Notes under the pieces: generated by a model
Database searches by the model: none
The model's input: the letters and a program-made list of their open reading frames with translations, nothing else
Told to the model about the DNA's origin: nothing
Translations under genes and position numbers: made by a program
Shown here: positions 54,885 to 62,415 of the stretch, in pieces
How positions within the stretch are numbered: the first letter of the stretch is position 1
Layout: every line of letters begins with the position of its first letter
Origin: Lactobacillus huangpiensis
GTDB lineage: Bacteria > Bacillota > Bacilli > Lactobacillales > Lactobacillaceae
Direction of reading: 5' to 3'
Length of the DNA stretch: 64,000 nt
Assembly: GCF_019972815.1 (NCBI RefSeq)
Contig: NZ_BPPA01000007.1
Location: 1 to 64,000, forward strand

Positions 54885-54918
54885 AAAAAAGGTTGTATGA
54901 AATTTCCGTACAACCTTT
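54885..54918 (-). terminator. Intrinsic terminator upstream of the MFS gene (minus strand)
   Basis: AAAGGTTGTA and TACAACCTTT form a perfect 10-bp stem. On the minus strand a T6 run follows. No minus-strand gene upstream is known, so it may end a small RNA or lie in the MFS leader. Confidence 0.7.
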
Positions 54919-55062
54919 AAGTTAGTGTATATGTGATTTTAAGATATTTATCCATAGAAAATTTTAAAATTAAATCTAATTGCTTATAATTATTTTTTTA
55001 GTTTATCTAAAACATAAATTTAAACAACTATAAACTTCTTTCTGTGGTATCATTAAATCTAG

Positions 55063-55216
55063 TAGTGAGTTTAATTGACCTTAATTAATTTCTCTCACTT
55101 CTAATTTTCTACGTTAAGGGCTAATTTTATCTTTAGCATAGTGAGACACTTTAAAATTCATCCTTAACAATATTGTAAGCAACTTCAATTGATAATTATA
55201 TTGAAGCTGCTTTTTT
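55063..55216 (+). ncRNA. Possible small structured RNA with terminator (uncharacterised)
   Basis: Two helices cross each other: TCTCAC (55093-55098) with GTGAGA (55141-55146), and GTTAAGG (55113-55119) with CCTTAAC (55162-55168). This is a pseudoknot-like pattern. AGTGAG (55063-55068) competes for the first strand. A plus-strand terminator follows: GCAACTTCAAT/ATTGAAGCTGC, then T6 (55179-55216). No start codon with a ribosome site is present. I could not place a firm promoter. The identity is unknown. Confidence 0.35.
55179..55216 (+). terminator. Intrinsic terminator (plus strand), orphan
   Basis: An 11-bp stem with one mismatch is followed by TTTTTT. There is no plus-strand gene between this terminator and pyrE's own terminator, 1.7 kb upstream. 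Confidence 0.7.
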
Positions 55217-55760
55217 ATTTCTTAACATTTCCTTTCTTTAAGCGATTGATAAAAAAATATCTTTTCAAACAAGTTTCCTGACTTATTTTAAATAACACTA
55301 CCTCTCCCAAAAATTTATCTAATATATAGTTGACATGATTAGATAATATAATCCTAATAAATGTGGTTAAAATTGTCAATAAATTATTTAATTTTAAAAA
55401 CACGTTTTTATTATAAATTATTATAAATATATATAATTTAAATTTAAATAACACACTTTATTATGATTGCAAAACATCTGTAAATATAGAATGTATTTTA
55501 TCATAATTTAATTACAGATATTTTTTACATATAACAGTAATAATATTATGCTTAATTATAGAAATTAAAATACTATTTCTTTTAATGAAAGTATGAGCAG
55601 CGATCTATATAACCTGTCAACTATTATTTTATTTACATTAATTTGGAAATAAAATTTTAAAAATCTCTACTTAGCAACAACTTACCAAATTTATATTTTG
55701 TTATTAAATAGAATATAGTTAGCTTTTTAAAATATCAAAATTAATTCATACATTTACCAA

Positions 55761-55798
55761 ATTCAAGAAAGAATAATTATAATTATTCTTTCTTGAAT
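55761..55798. repeat. Perfect 38-bp palindrome
   Basis: The two 19-base arms, the left being ATTCAAGAAAGAATAATTA, are exact complements with no spacer. There is no T-run on either side, so it is not a standard terminator. It could be a binding site for a dimeric regulator or a trace of a former insertion. Confidence 0.7.
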
Positions 55799-56040
55799 AT
55801 TGTATGAAATTTATAGTCCCTGAAACCTTGCTTATATTTATTTGTGACGCTAAGATCATTCTCTGCCGTCTTACTTATTCGTTTGGTCTTCAAATTGAAA
55901 ATAAACACATTTCAACTTAATTTTCTTTCGATACTATTAAGATATAAAACCATAATATAATTATAGCTACATTGTGAGCAGAAAAGACAACATTTGGTAA
56001 AGATAGCACATCTTAGCAGATAACAGAAAAAAATATACAT

Positions 56041-56230
56041 TTAAAATTGTAAGAATTTAGTATCAAGATGAATGATTCTTATTACTACTATAGCTCCCTC
56101 AGCTCTTAAGTCATTGCGCTCCGTAACAACTTTCTTTAAACCTAATTTATCAATAGCTCTAATTAAAAAGCGATCCTTTATAACCTTTTGTTCTATTTTC
56201 TTTTCAACTTTTTCATCTGTTTTAAAATTT
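56041..56230 (-). pseudogene. Unrecognised coding relic (about 62 codons)
   Basis: An open minus-strand frame reads KIEQKVIKDRFLIRAIDKLG and then LKKVVTERNDLRAEGAIVV. Its composition is like real protein, in contrast to its AT-rich surroundings. It has no start codon with a ribosome site, and a stop sits just upstream. It is probably the C-terminal relic of a lost gene. I do not recognise the family. Confidence 0.3.
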
Positions 56231-56350
56231 AATCACTTTTTGTAGCCAAAAGAAGTATTGCTTATATTTGTTTTAAGAGAAAATTAATTATTTGATCTGA
56301 GTAAAAAAGTAACTAATGACGAATTGGGCTATGTTAAAAACGTTTCTAAA

Positions 56351-56383
56351 ATTAAAATGTCAAGCTGATTTACAGCTTGACAT
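56351..56383 (-). terminator. Intrinsic terminator of glnA
   Basis: ATGTCAAGCTG and CAGCTTGACAT form a perfect 11-bp stem. On the minus strand it is followed by TTTTAATTTT, about 60 bp after the glnA stop. Confidence 0.8.
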
Positions 56384-56441
56384 CAAAATTATTTTAAAAT
56401 CTATTAAACACTTGTAAAAAGAGTAAATTAACCAGATCGGT

Positions 56442-57779
56442 TTAGTAACCCATATAACGATTTCTTTCCCAGTCAGAAACAGTTTGAGTATATTGAGACC
56501 ATTCTAATTCTTTAGAATCAATAAAGCTCTGGGTTAAATGCTCACCTAAAGCATCTTGAATTAGTTTATCCTTCTTAAAAGCTTTTAATGCATTGTGCAA
56601 CGTTGAAGGAAGTGGTTTGATTCCCATTTCATTAAGTTGATCTTCACTTAAATCAAACAAATTGCAAGTTACTGGATCCATAGGCATTTTTTCTTCTTTA
56701 ATTCCAGCCATTCCTGCACTTAGGCATGCAGCTAAAAGCAAATATGGGTTAGCAGTTGGATCAGCAGAACGCATCTCAAGTCGAGTATTTAATTCTCCAG
56801 CTGAAGGTACTCTAACCATAGGAGAACGATTCTTTGAAGCCCAAGAAATATATACTGGAGCTTCAAAACCGGGAATTAAACGCTTGTATGAGTTAACAGT
56901 CGGGTTGCCAACTGCTGTAATTGCGCGAGCATGCTCTAGAATACCATTTAAAAAGTACAAAGCTGTTTTGGATAAATGATATTTATTATTTTTATCATAA
57001 AACGCATTTTTATTGCCTTTGAACAAAGACATATTGGTATGCATCCCGTTACCAGCTTGACCTTGTAAAGGCTTTGCCATGAATGTAGCAAACAAACCAT
57101 GTTTCTTAGCTATTTCACGTACAATCATTTTAAACATTTGCACGCGATCAGCAGTTGTCAGGGCATCATCAAATCTAAAATCAATTTCCTGTTGGCCATC
57201 TCCTACTTCATGGTGAGCGGCTTCAACTTCAAAACCAATGCTTTCCAAGGTTTCAACAATATCTCGGCGGCAACTTGCACTTTCATCATTCGAAGTCAAA
57301 TCAAAATATGATGCATGATCTGGAACTTGAGTAGTCCAATTACCGTTTTCATCAAGCTTTAGTAAATGAAATTCGGCTTCAAAACCGATATCAAAAGCAG
57401 TAAATCCCAAGTCTTTCATTTGGCCAATAACTCTTTTTAGATTATTTCGTGGATCACCTGAAAATGGCTCACCATCTGTATTATGAACAGAACAGGTTAA
57501 ACAACCGATCTTACCACCTGCGCTGTCATCCCAAGGCAAAACGGACCAAGTAGAAAAATCAGGATATAATATCATATCACTTTCTTCCAAACGAACAAAT
57601 CCGTCAATTGAAGAACCATCAAAGCGCACATCATTACTTAAAACTTTGTCTAGCTGACTATTTGGAACTTCAACTGCTTTTAGTGTTCCATTAATATCTG
57701 TGAAAGCCAGTCTAATAAATCTGACATCTTCTTCTTTGACACTTTTTCTTATGTCATCTGCTGAAATTTTCTTTGTCAT
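56442..57779 (-). CDS. glnA: Glutamine synthetase (type I-alpha)
   Basis: GlnA assimilates ammonia into glutamine. The 445-aa protein has the catalytic beta-grasp/barrel: [19 protein letters not shown] near residue 52, [11 protein letters not shown] near 195, [18 protein letters not shown] near 237 and the RSPMVRVP motif near 318. It lacks the adenylylation-site insert, so it is the GlnR-regulated Firmicute GSI-alpha. GTGGAG precedes the ATG. A perfect GlnR box sits at the promoter. It is monocistronic here, and glnR, usually adjacent in lactobacilli, is not in the window. Confidence 0.97.
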   Translation of the reverse strand: MTKKISADDIRKSVKEEDVRFIRLAFTDINGTLKAVEVPNSQLDKVLSNDVRFDGSSIDGFVRLEESDMILYPDFSTWSVLPWDDSAGGKIGCLTCSVHNTDGEPFSGDPRNNLKRVIGQMKDLGFTAFDIGFEAEFHLLKLDENGNWTTQVPDHASYFDLTSNDESASCRRDIVETLESIGFEVEAAHHEVGDGQQEIDFRFDDALTTADRVQMFKMIVREIAKKHGLFATFMAKPLQGQAGNGMHTNMSLFKGNKNAFYDKNNKYHLSKTALYFLNGILEHARAITAVGNPTVNSYKRLIPGFEAPVYISWASKNRSPMVRVPSAGELNTRLEMRSADPTANPYLLLAACLSAGMAGIKEEKMPMDPVTCNLFDLSEDQLNEMGIKPLPSTLHNALKAFKKDKLIQDALGEHLTQSFIDSKELEWSQYTQTVSDWERNRYMGY

Positions 57780-57857
57780 GCTTCTCCACCTAAAAAATCA
57801 AACAATAATTGGTACAGTCTAAACCAGAAATTTTATTCTTGTTTAAAACTAGACTTA

Positions 57858-57897
57858 AGATTAGCAAACGATTAAAAACTTGTAAAGTGGTCTAACA
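57858..57897 (-). promoter_or_regulatory. glnA promoter overlapped by a GlnR box
   Basis: TGTAAAGTGGTCTAACA (57881-57897) fits TGTNA-N7-TNACA, the GlnR/TnrA box, without mismatch. On the minus strand its last six bases, TTTACA, act as the -35; the -10 is TAATCT (57858-57863), spaced by 17 bp. GlnR bound there would block the polymerase when glutamine is plentiful. Confidence 0.85.
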
Positions 57898-57950
57898 AAA
57901 AATATCAAAACTTTACTAAACTTTTACTTTACATTTATAAATATCTTTGA

Positions 57951-59201
57951 TTATTTTTGAAAAAATAATTCATTGACTGCATTAGTAATCGCTATTTTCA
58001 CATGAGCATAGGTTAATCCACCTTGCATATATAAAGCATAAGGTGGTCTAATTGGACCATCTCCTGAAAATTCGATGCTTGCTCCTTCAATGAATGAGCC
58101 GTCAGCCATAATCACTTGATCTTCATATCCCGTATCATTACTTGGTATAGGATCAACAAATGAATTAATTGGTGAGTTTTCCTGTAAAGTTTTGGCAAAT
58201 TTGATCATTTTGTCTTTATCATGAAAAATCACTGTTTGAATTAAGTCAGTTCTGTTTTCATTCCATTTAGGAGAAACTTCTAATCCCATCTTTTCTAATA
58301 AAGCTGATGAGTAAATTGCACCTTTAATAGCATTTCCGGTAACACTTGGTGACACAAAAAGGCCCTCAAAATAATCAAGATTATTATTTAAACTGGCTCC
58401 TTCTTCGCGACCAATACCACCGGCGGTAAGCCTTGCCGCAGTATTTTCAATTAGTTCGTGCTTACCAACAACATAACCACCTATTTTTGCCAGTCCACCA
58501 CCAGCATTCTTAATTAATGAACCAGCCATTATATCAGCACCACATTCAGTAGGTTCATGTTGCTCGGAAAATTCTCCGTAACAGTTATCAACAAAAACTA
58601 TACTTTTCGGCGAAACTTCCCTGATCATTTTAATCATTGGCTTGATTTTTTCCACTGTAAAACTCGGTCTGGTATTGTAGCCTCGTGAACGCTGAATGAC
58701 AACCATTTTAGGTTGATGTTCTTTTAACAGCTTTCGTGCTGAATCAAAATCAACACTGCCATCAGATAACAAATCAACGTGAGAAAACTTAACACCATAT
58801 TGTTTCAAGCTACCACGACCATTACCGGCAATTCCAATAACTTGTTGTAATGTATCGTAAGGCATACCAGTTAAATAGGTTAGTTCATCACCTGGGAGCA
58901 AATTTCCTGCCATTGCAGTAGCCAAAGTATGGGTACCAGAAACAAACTGCGAGCGGACTAAGGCATCTTCGGTGTTAAATATCTGTGCGTAAATACGATC
59001 TAGCTTATCTCGCCCACTGTCATCAGACCCATATCCAGTACTACCAAGTAAATCGGATTCAGCAACAGCTTTGTCTTTAAAAGCTTGTAAAACTTTATTT
59101 TGATTAAATAGAATATTTCGATCAATTTTTGCTAATTGGGGCGCTATCTGTTTGTCAGTCTCTGTAACTATTTCATTTAATTCTTTTGGCCAGTTATTCA
59201 T
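57951..59201 (-). CDS. ynbB: YnbB-family PLP-dependent protein (aluminium resistance / methionine gamma-lyase-like)
   Basis: A fold-type I PLP enzyme of 416 aa. The Schiff-base Lys is probably that in AGSLIKNAGGGLAKIGGYVVG near residue 233. GTHTLATAMAGNLLPGDELT near 86 binds the phosphate, and MPYDTLQQVIG follows. Such proteins are annotated as 'methionine gamma-lyase family' or 'aluminium resistance', but the true substrate is uncertain. It overlaps miaA by 8 bp and lies just upstream of glnA, as in related lactobacilli and bacilli (the ynbB-glnR-glnA neighbourhood). Confidence 0.85.
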   Translation of the reverse strand: MNNWPKELNEIVTETDKQIAPQLAKIDRNILFNQNKVLQAFKDKAVAESDLLGSTGYGSDDSGRDKLDRIYAQIFNTEDALVRSQFVSGTHTLATAMAGNLLPGDELTYLTGMPYDTLQQVIGIAGNGRGSLKQYGVKFSHVDLLSDGSVDFDSARKLLKEHQPKMVVIQRSRGYNTRPSFTVEKIKPMIKMIREVSPKSIVFVDNCYGEFSEQHEPTECGADIMAGSLIKNAGGGLAKIGGYVVGKHELIENTAARLTAGGIGREEGASLNNNLDYFEGLFVSPSVTGNAIKGAIYSSALLEKMGLEVSPKWNENRTDLIQTVIFHDKDKMIKFAKTLQENSPINSFVDPIPSNDTGYEDQVIMADGSFIEGASIEFSGDGPIRPPYALYMQGGLTYAHVKIAITNAVNELFFQK

Positions 59202-60114
59202 TTAACCAAACCTCAACTTTCTGTGTAATTTTATTTAAACAATTCGGATCTTTAAGTGGATCAAACCAAGTGACAGGTAATTGATGACGAAAATACGTCA
59301 GCTGCCTCTTAGCATATCTTCTTGAAGCTGTTTTTAAATTTGAAACGCAATTTTCAAGATTATCTTGTTTTGCAAAATAAGGAAAAAACTCTTTATAACC
59401 AATAGCCTGCAGGATTGTATACTCTTGAGCACGATTTTGATAAATAAATTTTGCTTCTTCAAGCAAGCCTTGTTCCATCATCTGATCAACACGCAAATCA
59501 ATTCTACGGTAAATTTTAGCACGATCTGAATTGAGACCAATAATGAGGTAATCATATCTTGCCTCTATTTTTTTCTGCTGTTGTGAAAACTTTTTTCCTG
59601 TACGTTCAATTACTGTCAGCGCCCGTAAAACACGGCGAGAGTTATTTGATGGAATTTTTTGAGCAGCTTCTGGATCTCGCTTGTCTAATTCTGCCCACAA
59701 TTCATTTTTACCATGTACCTGCAAAAAGTTTTCCCAATTTTTCGTTGTCACCAATTCTTGGCGAAATGGTTCTCCTAATTTCATTTTGTTTAAAAGTGCA
59801 TTAACATAAAAACCAGTACCACCTACTAAAAGTGGCAGTTTACCTTTGGCAGTGATTTGCTCAATAGCTTTTTCCGCCTGCTCAATAAAATCTATCACAG
59901 AATATGGCTCAAAAACTGATTGAGTATCAACAAGATAATGCCGAATAGCGGTTTGCTCGGCTGGAGTCGCTTTAGCTGTTCCAATAGCCACCTCTTTATA
60001 AACCTGCATTGAATCACCCGAAATAATTTCAGCATTTACTTTTTGAGCGAGCTGAATTGCCAAAGAAGTTTTTCCAATTGCCGTTGGTCCCACTATTGCC
60101 AAAACTTTCTGCAT
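59194..60114 (-). CDS. miaA: tRNA dimethylallyltransferase
   Basis: MiaA adds an isopentenyl group to A37 of tRNAs reading UNN codons. The P-loop GPTAIGKTSLAIQLAQKV is near residue 9, DSMQVYK near 35 and the catalytic ASRRYAKRQLTYFRHQ near 272, all intact. At 306 aa it is full length. It sits downstream of a hairpin that follows the rhodanese gene and overlaps ynbB by 8 bp. Confidence 0.96.
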   Translation of the reverse strand: MQKVLAIVGPTAIGKTSLAIQLAQKVNAEIISGDSMQVYKEVAIGTAKATPAEQTAIRHYLVDTQSVFEPYSVIDFIEQAEKAIEQITAKGKLPLLVGGTGFYVNALLNKMKLGEPFRQELVTTKNWENFLQVHGKNELWAELDKRDPEAAQKIPSNNSRRVLRALTVIERTGKKFSQQQKKIEARYDYLIIGLNSDRAKIYRRIDLRVDQMMEQGLLEEAKFIYQNRAQEYTILQAIGYKEFFPYFAKQDNLENCVSNLKTASRRYAKRQLTYFRHQLPVTWFDPLKDPNCLNKITQKVEVWLNE

Positions 60115-60134
60115 CTTTTTCCCTCATTCAATAA

Positions 60135-60182
60135 ATAATATAGAAAAAACACGTTTGAAAAATTAACAAACATGTTTTCTAT
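60135..60182 (-). terminator. Terminator between the rhodanese gene and miaA
   Basis: AGAAAACATGTTTG and CAAACGTGTTTTTTCT pair with one wobble on the minus strand around TTAATTTTT. The T-rich 3' arm makes termination plausible. Confidence 0.6.
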
Positions 60183-60587
60183 TTAATATTTGGACTTCTT
60201 AGTACGACCATTCCATTCATCAAAACCATTTTTTAACCATTTAATAGATGAAAAGTTCTTTTTCTGTAGAAATCTGGCAGCTCGCAGGGTAACTGATAAT
60301 GAATCAGAGTATAAGTAAACCGGAAGATCGGGCCTTAATTCAGTATATTGATACTTAAGCATTGTATAAGGTAAGTTTCTGGCGCCATCAATATGTTTTC
60401 TTTTGAAAGGTTCTTTTTCACGTAAATCTACAACCTGTGCTTTACGCATTCCCTTATTAAATTCATCATTAGACAAGTCTCCACCGCCCAAGCGCTTAGT
60501 CTGTATTTTATTCCATAACCAAACTGCAACGAAGGCTAAAATTATTATAATTAAAACCGCATCTAGAATAACTAAAAAAGTTGACAT
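60183..60587 (-). CDS. Membrane-anchored rhodanese-fold protein without active-site Cys
   Basis: A single N-terminal helix (FLVILDAVLIIIILAFVAVW) anchors a rhodanese domain of about 95 residues: KAQVVDLREKEPFKRKHIDG, then ARNLPYTML and LPVYLYSDSLSVTLRAARFL. In active rhodaneses the loop after the VYLY strand is CxxGxR. Here it is SDSLSVT, so the sulfur-carrying Cys is absent. It may be a binding or scaffold protein. It follows yqgQ and lies in the conserved YqgP-YqgQ-rhodanese neighbourhood of Firmicutes. Length 134 aa. Confidence 0.85.
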   Translation of the reverse strand: MSTFLVILDAVLIIIILAFVAVWLWNKIQTKRLGGGDLSNDEFNKGMRKAQVVDLREKEPFKRKHIDGARNLPYTMLKYQYTELRPDLPVYLYSDSLSVTLRAARFLQKKNFSSIKWLKNGFDEWNGRTKKSKY

Positions 60588-60641
60588 AAATTGTATTTCT
60601 CCTACTAAAAGTTTTTAAAAACAATATACTCTTAATGTAGC

Positions 60642-60860
60642 TTAAGAGCCATGCTTATTTTTATTTCTGCGTTCTTCATATTCATATTCGCGACGCAGTA
60701 TTATTTTTGCAACTAAATAATCATGCTTATCGATTAAATGTGAACGGTTGATGTTATCTAGTTCAAGAGCCATTAGCTCAATGTCCCATATTCTCTTTCC
60801 TACATGGACAAAAATGCCGTATTTTTCCAAAAGCTGTTGTACATCATACAGAGTTTTCAT
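60642..60860 (-). CDS. yqgQ: YqgQ family protein
   Basis: This 72-aa helical protein begins MKTLYDVQQLLEKYGIFVHV and continues GKRIWDIELMALELDNINRS. It matches the YqgQ (DUF910) family. Its function is unknown. The ATG at 60860 overlaps the rhomboid stop (TAATG), so the genes are translationally coupled. The longer frame to 60920 reads into the rhomboid gene and is not a gene start. The C-terminal residues (YEYEERRNKNKH) are strongly charged. Confidence 0.88.
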   Translation of the reverse strand: MKTLYDVQQLLEKYGIFVHVGKRIWDIELMALELDNINRSHLIDKHDYLVAKIILRREYEYEERRNKNKHGS

Positions 60861-61540
60861 TATAAGTTGATTACCATACCCATTCTGATAGCTGCCACAC
60901 AATAAATTATCAAAGCACATACTGCAACAACACGCATTTTCATTGAATACTTTCTTAAGCTTTTTTCACCCAAAATTACAGCAATTAAAAATCCGGTTAT
61001 AAACCCACCTATATGTCCTGGAATATCGATATTAGGAGCAAAAAGATCAAGAACAATATTAATCAGTGCGAGCCAAAATGACTGCCTACCTAAATAAACA
61101 AGAATCGGATTAGCACGATTTTGCAATGCAACAGCAGTCATTGCACCAAAAAGTCCAAACAAAGCAGTTGAAGCACCAGCACTAATTGCGTTATCGTTTC
61201 CCCAAGCCAGGCTTAAGAGATTTCCGCCAATGCCTGAAAGCAAATAGATAACTAAAAAACGCCAATGACCTATTATTGTTTCCATATAAACTCCCAGATA
61301 ATAGATCATCACTGCATTTGATATTAAGTGCATAATTCCAATATGAAGGAATTGTGCGGTAAACAAACGCCACCACTGGTTACCTATAACAATAGCATCA
61401 TTTTTCATTGCTCCCAATTTCATTAAAACGTAGATATTTTCGGAGCCACCTATTGCAGTTTCAATTAAAAAGACTAAAAAAAGAATAACTAGAATACTGA
61501 TAGTTATATAACAATTTTTCAGGTTTTGTCGCTGGTTCAT
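60860..61540 (-). CDS. Rhomboid-family intramembrane serine protease
   Basis: This GlpG/YqgP-type rhomboid has six to seven membrane segments. The catalytic Ser is in GASTALFGLFGAM near residue 119 and the His in DIPGHIGGFITGFLIAV near 177. The HLISNAVMIYYLG helix (His/Asn oxyanion) is near 78. At 226 aa it lacks the N-terminal cytosolic domain of larger homologues. Natural substrates are unknown; Bacillus YqgP helps to degrade membrane proteins. It lies 11 bp after the cyclo-ligase gene. Confidence 0.92.
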   Translation of the reverse strand: MNQRQNLKNCYITISILVILFLVFLIETAIGGSENIYVLMKLGAMKNDAIVIGNQWWRLFTAQFLHIGIMHLISNAVMIYYLGVYMETIIGHWRFLVIYLLSGIGGNLLSLAWGNDNAISAGASTALFGLFGAMTAVALQNRANPILVYLGRQSFWLALINIVLDLFAPNIDIPGHIGGFITGFLIAVILGEKSLRKYSMKMRVVAVCALIIYCVAAIRMGMVINL

Positions 61541-61551
61541 AATAGCCTCAG

Positions 61552-62130
61552 TTATTTCGATAAAATTGATTCAGGAGTGATAATTGTTTGAATTTGAACG
61601 TCAGTTGCTTCTATTTTCCACGCTGCAGTTTTAAAAATCATCTTTGAATTGACCAAAGCTACCGTCTTTGAACTAGGATGTTTTGCCAAAAAGCGATCAT
61701 AATAACCACCGCCAAATCCTAAACGTTGATGCGAATCCAAAGCAAAAGCTAATCCGGGCACAATAATTAAGTCAAGATCATTATTAATCTGAGCATCCGG
61801 TTCACTTACTTCTTCAACACCAAATTTCGACTTAGTTAACTTAGTCATGTAACTATAATAAATAAAATCTTGGGAACGTTCACTGTTATCGTTAGCACGA
61901 GCTAAATAAACATCCTTTCCTAGATCCCATAACTGTGCAATTAGTCCTGAAGTATCTACCTCATAAGTTAGAGAAGATGTTATCCCTACGCTTTGACAGT
62001 TGCTAAGTAAATCAGAATTCATAATATTTTTAAGCAGGGTCTGATCTTCAGTGCTTTTTAGAGACGTTTCCGCAAAATTGCTTAGTTTTTCTACTTGTTG
62101 TTTTCTAATTTCTTTTTTTGATTTTGTCAT
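61552..62130 (-). CDS. 5-formyltetrahydrofolate cyclo-ligase
   Basis: This ATP-dependent enzyme converts 5-formyl-THF to 5,10-methenyl-THF, returning a folate storage form to the pool. The defining GFGGGYYDRFL is near residue 137. KKEIRKQQVEKL at the start and the LIIVPGLAFALDSHQRLG block near 119 also match. Length 192 aa is typical. It follows rpmG, with a terminator hairpin between. Confidence 0.94.
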   Translation of the reverse strand: MTKSKKEIRKQQVEKLSNFAETSLKSTEDQTLLKNIMNSDLLSNCQSVGITSSLTYEVDTSGLIAQLWDLGKDVYLARANDNSERSQDFIYYSYMTKLTKSKFGVEEVSEPDAQINNDLDLIIVPGLAFALDSHQRLGFGGGYYDRFLAKHPSSKTVALVNSKMIFKTAAWKIEATDVQIQTIITPESILSK

Positions 62131-62143
62131 GATTCTTCCATAT

Positions 62144-62171
62144 AAAAAATAGCAGGAGCATAGGCTCCTGC
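62144..62171 (-). terminator. Terminator between rpmG and the cyclo-ligase gene
   Basis: GCAGGAGC and GCTCCTGC form an 8-bp perfect stem around CTAT; on the minus strand a T6 run follows. Confidence 0.8.
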
Positions 62172-62183
62172 CATATTGGTTAA

Positions 62184-62333
62184 TTACTTAGTTTCACGAT
62201 GAAGAGTAGTATGTCTTTCGACTGGGCAATACTTCTTCAAACTTAAACGTTCCGGATGCTTACGCTTGTTTTTCTTAGATAAGTAACTTCTATCGCCACA
62301 TTCGGTGCATTCCAAAATGATGTTATCTGCCAT
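62184..62333 (-). CDS. rpmG: 50S ribosomal protein L33
   Basis: The 49-codon gene encodes [20 protein letters not shown], continuing [20 protein letters not shown], the usual L33. The first zinc pair is present (CTEC), but the second is reduced to one Cys in KYCPVERHT. This is the zinc-poor type common in lactobacilli. It lies between pbp2b and the cyclo-ligase gene, as in related genomes. An AAAGAAATGG context gives a modest ribosome site. Confidence 0.93.
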   Translation of the reverse strand: MADNIILECTECGDRSYLSKKNKRKHPERLSLKKYCPVERHTTLHRETK

Positions 62334-62415
62334 TTCTTTCACCACCTACGCTTTTATTCTGACTGTATTATCTTAGCATTTTTCCTTTATTATTACCAGT
62401 AATATTCATAAAATT

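Larger units (their letters stand above)
54714..56357. other. AT-rich intergenic region of 1.6 kb with RNA-like structures
   Basis: No convincing gene is present. A frame at 55215-55454 (minus strand) is a low-complexity shadow. The region holds a minus-strand terminator at 54885-54918, a possible structured plus-strand RNA at about 55060-55216, a perfect 38-bp palindrome at 55761-55798 and a 62-codon relic at 56041-56230. See the separate entries. Confidence 0.6.

Noticed and set aside
55215-55454. Minus-strand ORF of 79 codons
   Set aside because: It is AT-rich low-complexity translation (I, N, L, K, F) with no ribosome site, and it ends at a plus-strand terminator.
55741-55800. Reading the 38-bp palindrome as a terminator
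   Set aside because: No T-run follows on either strand, and there is no gene within several hundred bases that needs it.
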